A stretch of DNA of 32,579 nucleotides from assembly GCA_015056585.1 (NCBI GenBank), contig SVFZ01000094.1:1-32579 (forward strand), written 5' to 3'. A program made the translations under genes and the position numbers. Within the stretch, counting starts at the first letter, position 1; every line of letters starts with the position of its first letter. The stretch is from Butyrivibrio sp. GTDB taxonomy: Bacteria; Bacillota; Clostridia; Lachnospirales; Lachnospiraceae. Of this stretch, positions 14,844 to 24,600 are shown one piece after another. Below the pieces are notes generated by a model, which was given only the letters and a program-made list of their open reading frames with translations, had not been told where the DNA came from and ran no database searches.

Positions 14844-16466
14844 ATGGTTTTGAATAATGAATCAGTAAAAAATCAGGAATGGAAGGATAAGGGTTATTTT
14901 ATTCCAAGTTATGACAGAGAGAAGATGATTGAGGAAACCGTAAAGAATCCTGAGTGGGTTCACTTTGGTGCAGGCAACATCTTCAGAGCGTTTCAGGCAA
15001 ATCTTTCCCAGAGGATGCTTGAGGAAGGAAATGCTACAAGAGGCCTTACTGTTGTTGAGGGCTTTGACTATGAGATCATCGAGAAGATGTACAGACCTCA
15101 TGACAATCTTTCAATTCTTGTTACTTTGAAGGCCGACGGAAATGTTGAGAAGTCTGTAATCGAGAGCATTGCAGAATCATGCATTCTTGATTCCGCTGAT
15201 GAAAAAGAGTTTTCAAGACTTCGCGAGATCTTTTCCGCAGATAGCTTACAGCTTGCAACCTTCACAATCACAGAGAAGGGCTACAGCCTTGTAAATGCAG
15301 CAGGAGAGACGCTTCCCGCTGTAAAAGAGGACTTCGAAAACGGTCCTAAGGCTCCAAAGAGCTACATTGGAAAAGTTGCTGCTCTTTTGTATGCAAGATT
15401 CCAGGCAGGAGAGAAGAAGATCGCCATGGTAAGCACAGACAACTGCTCACACAACGGCGACAAGCTCTATGCTGCTATGCATGCTTTTGCAAAAGAGTGG
15501 ACAGATAACGGCAAGGCTGACAAGGCATTCCTTGCATATGTTGAGGATGAAAACAAAGTTTCTTTCCCATGGTCAATGATCGATAAGATCACGCCAAGAC
15601 CTGACGAGTCAGTTAATGAGATACTCAAAAAAGACGGCGTTGAGGACCTTGAACCTGTTGTAACTTCAATGAAGACCTGGGTTGCACCTTTTGTAAATGC
15701 TGAGGAGAGCGAGTACCTCGTAATCGAGGATAAGTTCCCTAACGGAAGACCTGCCCTTGAGAAGGTTGGCGTTATCTTCACAGATAAAGAGACCGTTGAT
15801 AAAGTTGAGCGCATGAAGGTATGCACCTGCCTTAACCCTCTGCACACAGCACTGGCTGTATATGGCTGCATCCTTGGTTATGAGAAGATTTCAGACGAGA
15901 TGAAGGACGAGGATCTTGTAAAGCTTGTTAAGCAGATCGGTTACGTTGAGGGACTTCCTGTTGTTACAGATCCCGGCGTTATCAAGCCCTCAGACTTTAT
16001 CGATACTGTTGTAAACGTTCGTATACCTAACGTATTCATGCCTGATACACCACAGCGTATCGCCTGTGACACATCACAGAAGCTTCCGATCAGATTTGGC
16101 GAGACCATCAAGGCTTACATCGCTTCCGACAAGCTTGATGTTAAGAACCTTAAGTGCATTCCTCTTGTTCATGCAGGATGGCTTCGTTATCTCATGGGCG
16201 TAAATGACGAGGGCGTTTCCTTTGAGCCAAGTCCCGATCCGCTTCTTGAGAAAGCACAGGGCTTTGTAAAAGACATTAAGCTGGGCGAGACTGACAAGGA
16301 GAAGGTTAAGGCAGCAGTCCTTCCGCTACTTAAGGATGCTACAATCTTCGGAGTTGATCTGGAAAAAGAGGGCCTTGCTGATACAGTAATTTCCTACTTC
16401 ATGGAGCTTATAGCCGGAAAGGGAGCTATAAGAGAGACTCTTCACAAAGTTGTCAGCGTACTTTGA
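14844..16466 (+). CDS. uxuB: D-mannonate oxidoreductase (fructuronate reductase)
   Basis: NAD-dependent polyol dehydrogenase of the mannitol dehydrogenase family, 540 residues from ATG 14844, interconverting D-fructuronate and D-mannonate; its product feeds UxuA. The N-terminal dinucleotide domain has WVHFGAGNIFRAFQ. The catalytic part has VSTDNCSHNGDKL, SFPWSMIDKITPRP and MKVCTCLNPLHTALAVYGC, with the family lysine/asparagine/histidine region. A start 51 bases earlier (14793) also has a GGAG site (14781-14784). I prefer 14844 because AAGGAGAG (14826-14833) precedes it and the resulting length fits the family. A strong bidirectional terminator follows. Confidence 0.92.
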   Translation: MVLNNESVKNQEWKDKGYFIPSYDREKMIEETVKNPEWVHFGAGNIFRAFQANLSQRMLEEGNATRGLTVVEGFDYEIIEKMYRPHDNLSILVTLKADGNVEKSVIESIAESCILDSADEKEFSRLREIFSADSLQLATFTITEKGYSLVNAAGETLPAVKEDFENGPKAPKSYIGKVAALLYARFQAGEKKIAMVSTDNCSHNGDKLYAAMHAFAKEWTDNGKADKAFLAYVEDENKVSFPWSMIDKITPRPDESVNEILKKDGVEDLEPVVTSMKTWVAPFVNAEESEYLVIEDKFPNGRPALEKVGVIFTDKETVDKVERMKVCTCLNPLHTALAVYGCILGYEKISDEMKDEDLVKLVKQIGYVEGLPVVTDPGVIKPSDFIDTVVNVRIPNVFMPDTPQRIACDTSQKLPIRFGETIKAYIASDKLDVKNLKCIPLVHAGWLRYLMGVNDEGVSFEPSPDPLLEKAQGFVKDIKLGETDKEKVKAAVLPLLKDATIFGVDLEKEGLADTVISYFMELIAGKGAIRETLHKVVSVL

Positions 16467-16475
16467 TCATAAAAA

Positions 16476-16526
16476 AGGGAGCTGCCTCGCAGACGATTTT
16501 AAATCTGTGAGACGCTCCCTATTTTT
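16476..16526. terminator. Bidirectional terminator between uxuB and the chemoreceptor gene
   Basis: The outer stem AGGGAGC (16476-16482) / GCTCCCT (16514-16520) continues with inner CTC/GAG and CAGA/TCTG pairs. A tracts (16471-16476) precede it and a T tract (16522-16526) follows it, so both converging genes can use it. Confidence 0.85.
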
Positions 16527-16564
16527 ATATCTTCCTTATGATGTAAAAAACACTCTGTGATTGT

Positions 16565-18331
16565 TTAATTGTTTTCCGAAGGTAATTCTACCTTGAAGTA
16601 CTTAACGTTTGCTGTAAGTTCCTCGGCGATCTTCTGCAGGTCTTTTGCCTGCTCAACAACTGATTCCATGTTTGTGTCAAGCTGCATGAGAGATGCGCTG
16701 GTTTCCTGAGTGGATGCGGCATTCTCCTCGGATATGCTGGACAGCGATTCGACAGAGTTAAGAATGTTATCCTTGTCGGTATTCATTGTGTTAACAAGTT
16801 CAACAATCTGCTTATTCCCATTCTCGGTCTCCTGCAGAAGTGCAAGCATCTGCTCAAAGGACTCACTCATCTCTTCAAGCGCAGTGGTTTCGTTGGTAAT
16901 AGCTTCTTTTATGGCTTCGGTTAGCTGCTTGTTCTTTTCTGAATAGTCCGTGATCGTTGATAGCATGTTGGTGATCTCTCCGGCAAGACTGTTAGTATCG
17001 CCTGCCAGGTTTTTGATATTATCAGCAACTACAGCAAAGCCTTTGCCTGCTTCACCGGCTCTTGCAGCCTCAATGGATGCATTTAAGGCAAGAAGGTTAG
17101 TCTGACTGGCAATTGATATGATAGACTCTGCTGCTGTAGAAATCTGAGCTACGACATTAGCGGTCTCATTTACAGAATCAGCAACCTGTGTCGCCATTTC
17201 ATCATTCTTCTGATCCTGAACCTTGATTTCTTCAAGCTGACTCTTAACCCTTGTAGACTCCTCGTATACCTGTCTTCCTTTATTCAGGTTGGAATTGGCA
17301 GATTCCAGAACATCGTCTACAGATGAGCCCATATTTACAGTGATGGAAGATGTATTTTGTACATCTTCAGCCATTGCGGTGGCTCCGGTAGCGAGATCGT
17401 TGACTGCAGAGCTGATATCTGTTGTTGTTTTCTGTGAACTGCTAATGCTGTCCTTGGTAAGTTCAGCCTTAGTGTTAACATTATCCGCGTGATCTATAAC
17501 TTTTACCAGAGCATTTCTAAGGTCATGCCTCATGGACTCCAGTGCAGATAAGATGTCCTTGAACTCAGAGATAAAGCTGTTCTGAGTTACCTTTGTAACA
17601 AAATCTCCACTTGACATTCTTTCAACATCATTGCTCATCTTCTTCAGAGTTAAAAGAATAGCCCTGATGATCAGAACTGTGAGAACCAGCAGAATAATTG
17701 CAATAATAGTAAATACAGCTGCATTTATAACGATGCTTCTCTGAGTACCGGCTTCATTCTGCTCCTTTTCATTCTGAGCCCAGTCTTCAACTATATCTGT
17801 CATGTCGCTGATCAGATCTCTTGTATTACTGAACTCCGTGTCAAAAGCTTCGATATCACCTTCGTTTGTATCCACGTTGTAAAGGGATGTCCATTTATTA
17901 AACTGTGCATCAAAAGAAGAGTAAATCTGTGAAAAACTTCTGCCATCGGATGTTTTAAAGTTATTATACAGGTCATTGTTGGTCACAGCCAAAGCAGCAG
18001 CTTCTTTTACCCTGTCATAAGCCTGATCACAGTTTTCATGATAATCCGCTACATAAGTTTCAACCATTTCAGGTGGCATATACTGGCTGTAAGCATTAAC
18101 ATGAAGCGCACCCGACTCTGCCTGGTACATGTCTCTGTCTGCGTTTATAAGAGATGTACTGATGGTGTACAACATATCGTAATAAAGAGTCTCATCAGCT
18201 GTCTCAATGGATTTCATTTTTACACTGTTTTGGATAATGCTGAGTATCAGTGTAAGAACCAGAATTACTGAAATACTCATGAGTAACAGCCCGAGCGAAA
18301 CACTTTTACCGGTATTAGACTTGTGATTCAT
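16565..18331 (-). CDS. Methyl-accepting chemotaxis protein
   Basis: Transmembrane chemoreceptor of 588 residues. The first membrane segment is at about 11-34. The extracytoplasmic helical sensor (about 40-195) is of the four-helix-bundle type. The second membrane segment is at about 199-227, followed by HAMP (about 228-280) and a long cytoplasmic coiled coil. The signalling tip [29 protein letters not shown] (about 409-437, conserved core) binds CheA/Che[14 protein letters not shown] near 535-547 is a typical methylation region. No C-terminal CheR-docking pentapeptide is seen. The ligand is unknown. It is transcribed alone with GGAGGG before its ATG, and implies a motile organism. Confidence 0.96.
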   Translation of the reverse strand: MNHKSNTGKSVSLGLLLMSISVILVLTLILSIIQNSVKMKSIETADETLYYDMLYTISTSLINADRDMYQAESGALHVNAYSQYMPPEMVETYVADYHENCDQAYDRVKEAAALAVTNNDLYNNFKTSDGRSFSQIYSSFDAQFNKWTSLYNVDTNEGDIEAFDTEFSNTRDLISDMTDIVEDWAQNEKEQNEAGTQRSIVINAAVFTIIAIILLVLTVLIIRAILLTLKKMSNDVERMSSGDFVTKVTQNSFISEFKDILSALESMRHDLRNALVKVIDHADNVNTKAELTKDSISSSQKTTTDISSAVNDLATGATAMAEDVQNTSSITVNMGSSVDDVLESANSNLNKGRQVYEESTRVKSQLEEIKVQDQKNDEMATQVADSVNETANVVAQISTAAESIISIASQTNLLALNASIEAARAGEAGKGFAVVADNIKNLAGDTNSLAGEITNMLSTITDYSEKNKQLTEAIKEAITNETTALEEMSESFEQMLALLQETENGNKQIVELVNTMNTDKDNILNSVESLSSISEENAASTQETSASLMQLDTNMESVVEQAKDLQKIAEELTANVKYFKVELPSENN

Positions 18332-18460
18332 AGTATCCCTCCTGAATAATTAGCGAAAAGGTAAAGTTTTCATAATAGTATTTTACAGTATATTAGCGTA
18401 TAATTGTTCTTAAATGTTCGATATTTTATATTAAATTTTTATGTATATTTTAGAAAAGCA

Positions 18461-18501
18461 ATTTGTGCTATCATTATTAAAGACAGTACATATTTGTGCT
18501 A
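18461..18501 (+). promoter_or_regulatory. Exact 10-base direct repeats upstream of the zinc-ribbon gene
   Basis: ATTTGTGCTA occurs at 18461-18470 and again at 18492-18501, 31 bases (about three helical turns) apart, on the same strand. The first copy contains a weak -35-like TTGTGC paired with TACATA (18487-18492). Same-face tandem sites suggest a regulator. Confidence 0.4.
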
Positions 18502-18531
18502 AAGAACTCAATTCACTAGGAGGGGATAATT

Positions 18532-19164
18532 ATGAAAACATGTCCAAATTGCGGAAATCAGGTGGCTGATGATGCGCTCTTTTGTAATAACTGCGGAACC
18601 AATGTAACAAATGTTGAGACAAGCCCAAATAGCGCAGCAGGAAGCGTTTCAGATGAGAGCAGAGTAGCCAGCGAGACTATTGGCGCGGCAGCATCAGCAG
18701 CAAATGTAGCAGGCGGAGCTTTCAGCGGAGCAACTCAAACTCAGGATTTTGGTCAGGCTCAGAATCTCAGCCAGCCACAGGCTTTTGATAACGACCAGAT
18801 GAATTATCAGAATCAGTACAGATCCTATGATCCATCAGATCACACAGCGGAGTTCGATCCAAGAGATATCGCAGACAACAAGCTGTTTGCAGTATTTCCA
18901 TATTTTACATTTATCTACGGCCTTATAATTGCGCTTCTTTGCAGGGAATCAGCGTTTACCAAGTTCCATGCAAAAAATGCCATCAGACTTAAGATTGCAG
19001 CAGTGCTGGCTCTGATCCCGGCTATCATTCCGATCCTTGGCTGGCTTATTTCGTTGATTTTATATCTGATCCTTGCTGTGATCCACATTATTGCTATTGT
19101 TAATTGCTTCCAGGGTAAGGCAAAAGATCTCCCGATTGTAGGAAATATCGGTTTCCTTCGCTGA
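18532..19164 (+). CDS. Zinc-ribbon membrane protein (DUF4870/Tic20-like C terminus)
   Basis: Protein of 210 residues. The N-terminal zinc ribbon is CPNCGNQVADDALFCNNCG (C4, C7, C19, C22). A low-complexity linker rich in Ala, Gln, Asn and Ser runs to about 110. A hydrophobic domain follows: FAVFPYFTFIYGLIIALL, then TKFHAKNAIRLKIAAVLALIPAI, then ILGWLISLILYLILAVIHIIAIV, so about three membrane segments. The FHAKNA stretch after the first segment resembles DUF4870/Tic20-like proteins. Function is unknown. GGAGGGG (18521-18527) is a strong ribosome binding site. The gene is divergent from the chemoreceptor gene and has its own terminator. Confidence 0.8.
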   Translation: MKTCPNCGNQVADDALFCNNCGTNVTNVETSPNSAAGSVSDESRVASETIGAAASAANVAGGAFSGATQTQDFGQAQNLSQPQAFDNDQMNYQNQYRSYDPSDHTAEFDPRDIADNKLFAVFPYFTFIYGLIIALLCRESAFTKFHAKNAIRLKIAAVLALIPAIIPILGWLISLILYLILAVIHIIAIVNCFQGKAKDLPIVGNIGFLR

Positions 19165-19230
19165 GTAAGTGGTTTGACACATAGAAAAATATTTGCTCGC
19201 TGCTCCTTCGCAGTGAAATACTAAGACAAC

Positions 19231-19287
19231 AAAAAACAGAAGTCCTCATTTCATGCTATTTAATAGAAATTGGACTTCTGTTTTTTT
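19231..19287. terminator. Bidirectional terminator
   Basis: AAAAAACAGAAGTCC (19231-19245) pairs with GGACTTCTGTTTTTT (19272-19286). The A and T tracts on either side suit termination of both the zinc-ribbon gene and the convergent PH-like gene. Confidence 0.85.
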
Positions 19288-19377
19288 ATAGCCTAAGTGT
19301 TTCAACAGATTCTCATAATGATTCGCAAATATATTTCTATATACTATGCTCACTTCAAAACGGTGTAGGAATCCCCT

Positions 19378-19827
19378 TTATCCGTCTATATTGTCCAGAT
19401 CGTCAACATCATGAATGTCACTGGCTCCAAAGCCAATGTTCTGCATGCTTACAGTTCTGCGTCTTAAGCGGGCAGACTCTGAAGCCTGAAGAAGGAAGTC
19501 CTTGATTTCACGGCCGTGTTTGATATTTTTCATTATTATTGTCTTGTCAGTTACGTCAGAGGTGTACATGGTTATAGTGGAAAGCCCAAATATGCGCTGC
19601 ATCAGGGATCTTGTAATCTCTACGTCACTTATTTTGTACATATAGCAGTCATTTTCATGTACAGTAAAAAAGCCTGTAAGAATGGTGATTACGTTTTCTC
19701 TAAGCTCATATCTGGTAAATGTCCATGGCAGGCCAAAGAACAGAAGTCTCTTTTTCTCGTCATAGCACATGTTTCCCTTGGCTTCCATCGACTGATTAAA
19801 TTGTTCCTGGTTAACTATTTTTGTCAT
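19378..19827 (-). CDS. PH-like domain protein (bPH type)
   Basis: Protein of 149 residues without signal peptide or membrane segment. The core (about 25-115) reads as a bacterial pleckstrin-homology fold: PWTFTRYELRENVITILTGFFTVHENDCYMYKISDVEITRSLMQRIFGLSTITMY (given here as the pattern of a tyrosine/threonine strand, a turn, and the DVEITRSLMQRIFGL segment) followed by IIMKNIKHGREIKDFLL. The segment YKISDVEITRSLMQRIFG is typical of the YdbS/YdbT-like (DUF304) family. The C-terminal tail is acidic (DIHDVDDLDNIDG). Such domains occur in membrane-associated proteins, but this one is soluble and short. Function is unknown. GAGGG lies before the start codon. Confidence 0.7.
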   Translation of the reverse strand: MTKIVNQEQFNQSMEAKGNMCYDEKKRLLFFGLPWTFTRYELRENVITILTGFFTVHENDCYMYKISDVEITRSLMQRIFGLSTITMYTSDVTDKTIIMKNIKHGREIKDFLLQASESARLRRRTVSMQNIGFGASDIHDVDDLDNIDG

Positions 19828-20149
19828 TTTTTGCCCTCTCTATTCCCCTGCATTTTGAGTTGTATTCTCTGAAAAATACCTATTTTCTTGCGCTTCAAGA
19901 CCGTGGTTTTCTCAAGTGCCTCACATCATTCTCTTTAATATTACCACCTTTTTATGCAGTATCCCAGCCTTTGCAGGAAGTAAAGCTTTTACGGCTTTTT
20001 TGCTTATTATGCTATCCTGCATTAGCATCCTGTTTGACTGCCTGTGGCAATAATGATAAACTTTTGAGGTTGTTAGTAATTTACCTAAAGTAGTTTGTAA
20101 AGGCTACGGAACTGTAGCAAAATAAGAGTTTAGGCAATAAGGAGACAGA
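19828..20149. other. Gene-free interval with promoter of the NifX-SlyD fusion
   Basis: 322 bases. Its distal part carries a probable promoter: TTGACT (20034-20039), 17 bases, TAAACT (20057-20062). An open frame through 19950-20093 ends CLTACGNNDK, which resembles a lipoprotein signal peptide followed immediately by decay. No complete gene was found. Confidence 0.5.
20034..20062 (+). promoter_or_regulatory. Probable sigma-A promoter of the fusion gene
   Basis: TTGACT and TAAACT with a 17-base spacer lie about 85 bases upstream of the start codon at 20150. Confidence 0.5.
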
Positions 20150-21181
20150 ATGAAAATAGCAGTTACATATGAAAACGGAGAAGTGTTTCAGCACTTTGGA
20201 CATACCTCAGAATTTAAAGTTTATGAAGTTCAGGATGGAAAAGTAGTATCCTCAGAGGTAATTGGAACAGATGGCAACGGGCATGAGGCTCTTGCAGGCG
20301 TTTTGGCAGCAGAGGAGATAGATGTTCTTATCTGCGGCGGTATTGGCGGGGGAGCTCAGAGCGCGCTTTCAGACAATGGAATTGAAATCTGTTCAGGCGC
20401 AACAGGCAGCACAGATGCAGCTGTTGAGGCATATCTTAAGGGAGAACTAAAAAATGCAGGTGTTAACTGCAACCATCACGGGGAAGGTCACAACTGTGGC
20501 GACCATGAGGATGGTCACACTTGCGGAAATCACGAGAGTGGACATTGTTCTGATCATGAAGGCAATGCTGAGAGTATAGAAGAATCTGATGCAGACCATG
20601 ATTTATCCGGCAGTAATGGCAATAGCACTGACAGCATGGAAGAAGGCTGTGGTTGTGGCGGCGGCTGCGGCGGATGCGGAAGCGATGACAGCGAAGGCGG
20701 CTGTGGCGGTGGCTGCGGTGGTTGTGGCGGATGTCACTACGAGCCTGACTTTGACGGCCCAAACCTTGGCAAGACCGTGCGCACTCATTATAAGGGCACT
20801 TTCAACGATGGTACTCAATTTGATTCCTCTTATGACAGAGGTGAGCCTCTTGAATTTGTTTGCGGAACGGGCAGAATGATACATGGCTATGACAAAGCTG
20901 TAGCAACTATGAAAGTTGGTGAGATCGTAAATATCCATCTTGATCCTTCGGAGGCGTATGGAGAGGCAGATCCTAATGCGATCATCACAGTGAATATTGC
21001 AGAGCTTCCCGGATCTGAAGAACTTTCAGTAGGACAGCACGTATATCTTCAAGATGCTTTTGGAAGACCTATACCTGTAAGAGTAGTAGAGAAGGACGAT
21101 ACAAAGATCACATTTGATGCCAACCATGAAATGGCGGGAAAAGAGCTGAACTTCCAGATTGAGCTTGTTGAAGTTCTATAA
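20150..21181 (+). CDS. NifX-like / His-Cys metal-binding linker / SlyD-like FKBP fusion
   Basis: Protein of 343 residues in three parts. (1) About 1-103: dinitrogenase iron-molybdenum cofactor (NifX/NafY-like) domain, with MKIAVTYENGEVFQHFGHTSEF and IDVLICGGIGGGAQSAL. (2) About 107-196: a metal-binding region with three G-H-x-C-G-D/N-H-E type repeats (8 His and 4 Cys at 107-136), an acidic-Ser spacer, then a Gly/Cys stretch with 8 Cys (167-195). (3) About 207-343: FKBP-type prolyl isomerase of SlyD type, with VRTHYKGTFNDGTQFDSSYDRGEPLEF, an insert-in-flap domain and DANHEMAGKELNFQIELVEV. Known SlyD has its metal-binding tail at the C terminus; here it lies in the middle. GGAG (20140-20143) precedes the ATG. 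A role in metallocentre assembly or metal storage is inferred. Confidence 0.9.
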   Translation: MKIAVTYENGEVFQHFGHTSEFKVYEVQDGKVVSSEVIGTDGNGHEALAGVLAAEEIDVLICGGIGGGAQSALSDNGIEICSGATGSTDAAVEAYLKGELKNAGVNCNHHGEGHNCGDHEDGHTCGNHESGHCSDHEGNAESIEESDADHDLSGSNGNSTDSMEEGCGCGGGCGGCGSDDSEGGCGGGCGGCGGCHYEPDFDGPNLGKTVRTHYKGTFNDGTQFDSSYDRGEPLEFVCGTGRMIHGYDKAVATMKVGEIVNIHLDPSEAYGEADPNAIITVNIAELPGSEELSVGQHVYLQDAFGRPIPVRVVEKDDTKITFDANHEMAGKELNFQIELVEVL

Positions 21182-21296
21182 GCAAAAAATATTATGCTAT
21201 ACATAAATGAGCATAGCGCAAATGATAAGCACATTTTGTATCAGGGTAAAGACAGTATTTAGTATCTGTATGTTATCCCGATGCAGGATGTGATGC

Positions 21297-21342
21297 AAAA
21301 TGCAAAGAATGAAGGCAAATGTCTAAGTTCTTTGCATTTTTT
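21297..21342 (+). terminator. Terminator after the NifX-SlyD fusion gene
   Basis: A perfect 13-bp stem AAAATGCAAAGAA (21297-21309) / TTCTTTGCATTTT (21328-21340) ends in a T run. Confidence 0.8.
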
Positions 21343-21472
21343 AGCTTCTTATTCCAACGTGATATTTGTAAATACCAGTGTTTCGGGATTGCTTCACTAC
21401 ATTTTGCAGGACGCTCAATCTGCATAGACTGAAAAATGCTTAGTTATCATCGATTTGGCTGTTAAACGGTTT

Positions 21473-21483
21473 ACTCAAAAGCA
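21473..21483. promoter_or_regulatory. LacI-type operator-like site upstream of the amylase
   Basis: TAAACGGTTTA, identical to 933-943; the shared context is TTAAACGGTTTA-x-T. It lies 70 bases upstream of the amylase -35. Similar CG-centred operators serve maltose-type LacI regulators and CcpA in Firmicutes, but it does not fit the cre consensus spacing exactly. Confidence 0.4.
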
Positions 21484-21545
21484 TTGAGATAATTTTTGGA
21501 GCACATGGCATTATAAACAAAAACCGGTAAAAGAATTTGAGAGAA

Positions 21546-21583
21546 CTGACCAATTGACATTTTTGCGGTCAGAAAAATATAAT
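21546..21583 (+). promoter_or_regulatory. Consensus promoter of the alpha-amylase with flanking inverted repeat
   Basis: TTGACA (21554-21559) and TATAAT (21578-21583) are both perfect hexamers with an 18-base spacer. CTGACC (21546-21551) and GGTCAG (21567-21572) form an inverted repeat around the -35, a possible operator. Confidence 0.75.
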
Positions 21584-21656
21584 ATTTTCATTGGGGTAAA
21601 TCGGTTAACTATCTAAATGTAACTGTAAACAACACAACAAAAAAAGCGGAGGACAT

Positions 21657-24600
21657 ATGAAAAGAGAGAAGTTGTGGAAAAAGGTATTTTTTGCGACAGG
21701 GCTTGGCTTGTCTATTTTTTTGAGCTCTTTCGGAAACGTTACCGGAGTAATGGCTGCTGACATTACAGCCGAGCAGAATGTTGCTCTTAATGAGGAACAA
21801 GAAGCTGCTAATGAAGAGAAAGCTGATGAGGATGACGCAAAAGCACCTGAAGAAAATGCAGAGACACCTGCTGCAAAAGATAATGTGTCTGCGAAAGAAT
21901 CGGTTGAGGGGAAAATCACAGAATCTCAGGCAGCAGAAACAAATCAAGCATCTCAAGAGGTAAAAGAGGAACAGGAAGAAACAGACGCTGCTCTAGCGGA
22001 AGATGTGGACCATACATCTGAGCTGCAGGGGGAAGAATACACCGTTACTCTTCAGGATGAGAAGGTTCCCTTAGCTTCGGCACCAAGGACTAAGAAGGAT
22101 CCTGACAATGCAAACGTCAACAGAGAGAACATCCATGACGGTGCAATCCTTCAGGCATTCTGCTGGAGCTTTAACACAATTGCCGAAAACATGGCTGATA
22201 TTGCAGATGCAGGCTACACAGCGGTTCAGACATCTCCTATAAATGAATGTCTTGACACAAATCCCGGCAAGAACCTTCACGGTCCTGACGGAATGTGGTA
22301 TTACCACTACCAGCCCACAGACTGGGTGATCGGTAACTATCAGCTTGGAAGCAGGGAAGAGTTTGGGCACATGTGTGATGTGGCAGATGAGTACGGTATT
22401 GCAGTTATTGTGGATATCCTTCCGAATCACACCACACCATCTTTAAACAACGTATCAGAGAGTCTCTATGAGGCAGCAGGGGGAAAAGACAGCCTTTATC
22501 ACACAACAGGCATGACAGCCGGAGGCTTTTCCGACAGACTTGAGCTGACCTACTATCAGATGGGTGGACTTCCTGATGTAGATACTGAGAACATCAGCTT
22601 CCAGGAGTACTTTTATGAGTTTCTGAAGGACTGTGTATACCTTGGAGCAGACGGTTTCAGAATTGATACTGCCAAGCACATCGCGCTGCCTGACGATCCT
22701 GTTCCTGAGTCCTACACAGATACAGACAGAAACACTTTTTATCCTAATATGAGAGAAGCTCTCAATGAGTATGCCGGCGAAGTAGGCACAAAGAGCTATG
22801 ATGAGCTTTTTGTATACGGAGAAGTTCTTCAGGGAACAGGTGACAGACTGGCTGCTTATCAGGAGTACATCGGAGGTACAACAGCAAGCGGATACGGTTC
22901 AAACCTTCGTTCAGCCCTGGCCGGAGGAAATCTTTCCGCAAATAAGATTTCTGATTATCAGATTGGGGATGAAACCGTAAACGGCAGGACATACATGGCG
23001 GATACAGAAAAGCTTGTCACATGGGTTGAGTCCCATGACAACTACATGAATGACAGTGAGAGCTGCTGGAAGTCGATAAGCGACGAGCAGGTAATTCTCG
23101 GATGGGCGTTCATCGGAGCAAGAAAAGACGGAACACCGCTGTTCTTTAGCAGACCAGCCGGAAGTTCAGCAGAAAACCCATACGGCGACAACCTTATCGG
23201 TGCTGCGGGAAGCGACATTTATAAGGCACCTGCAGTTAAGGCGGTAAATCTTTTCCGCAGGCAGATGAAGGATGCGGAGGAGTACATCTCAAATCCGGGC
23301 GACAACGTTCAGGCAGTGATGGTTGAGAGAAAGGGTGCAGACGTTCAGGGTGCAGTCATCGTAAACAGTGCTCTTACAAGAACCACGATAAACGCAGCAA
23401 CTGTCCTTGAGGACGGTTCATACACCAACATGGTTGAGGGAAGCGATGATATCTTCCTGGTAAAAGACGGAATCCTTTACGGAAGCGTTGCTGCAAGATC
23501 TGTGGCAGTTCTTTCCGAGAAAAAAGAAGGTACCGGAACCATAGTTTCTTTTTATAATCAGGACAACTGGAGCGATGTGGTTGCCAGAGTAGATGGAGGG
23601 TCAGAGACTCTTTCAACCGTAAATGACAACGACGGCTGGTATTGGGCAACAGTATTGGATTCTGAGTTTGAGATAAGCTTTGAAAATGCAGATGGAAGTG
23701 CTGTTTCACCAAAATATCACATTGATGCCAAGACAGGAACTTTTGCAACACTTTCCTCAGACGCTCTCTATTTTTCCAAAAAGGAAGCTGAGGAAGCTAT
23801 AGGTGTCTACACCTATCCGGTTTATTTCTTTGGAACAGAAGGCTGGCAGAGCGTAAATGCCTACGGATGGCTTTCTGACGGAACGCAGCTCTTTGGCGCA
23901 TGGCCCGGCAGCAGCGCAGCAAACGAAGGCGAAGGCTGGTGGCGCGCGGACGTTAAGGTGAAGGGAGGGGCAGATTCTTTTAACCTTATCTTTAACAACG
24001 GTGCGGACAAGCAGACTGTAAATATCGAAGGAATCACACCGGAGAGCAAGGACATCTATCTTGCGGTGGATGCTGAGAAGTCAAGCGGCCAGCTCGTTGT
24101 GAACAGATATTTGAGCAAAGAGGAAGCAGAAGAGGCCCTTGGAGTTTCAGGAAGCTTCACCACAGCTTATTTCTACAACACACAGGATTGGGAGAGCGTT
24201 TATGCTTACACCTGGGGCGCTACAACACTTGGCGAGTGGCCGGGAAAAGAGATGACTCAGGAAGAGGATGGCTGGTACAAGATTGTTCTTCCTGCAGGAG
24301 CAGGCGAGGAACTCAACATCATTTTCAACAACGGCGGAGCCGGCAAGCAGACCAGCGACATGAAGATCACGGACATGAAGTACAGATTTTTCCTGCACAA
24401 CGGTATTGCTTTCCAGAAATACGGTTCCAAGAAGGACGCCCTTGCAGCAATAGCTACAGGCGATGATGTGAATTACACCACAGTTTATTTCTATAATGAA
24501 AAAGCTGATAACGAAGCATGGCAGAATGTAGCCCTTTACGTTTACGGCGGCGAAAACGGTGAGTACAACAATCTTATCGGTGGATGGCCCGGAAAAACTA

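Larger units (their letters stand above)
21182..21656. other. 475-base gene-free interval: terminator, operator-like site and amylase promoter
   Basis: It contains the terminator at 21297-21342, the pseudo-palindrome TAAACGGTTTA (21473-21483), and the amylase promoter (21554-21583). Two further CGGT(T) half-motifs lie at about 21523 and 21600. I see no coding frame in it; 21343-21472 holds nothing recognisable. Confidence 0.7.

Noticed and set aside
19172..19190. TTTGACACATAG as a fourth copy of the ATGATATAGGTGTCAAA repeat
   Set aside because: The match is short and imperfect and neither the other end nor a fold-back arm is nearby.
20463..20938. Long minus-strand and alternate-frame open frames across the His/Cys region
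   Set aside because: They arise from the GC-rich Gly/Cys/His codons of the fusion gene, are low-complexity, and have no start signals or family motifs.
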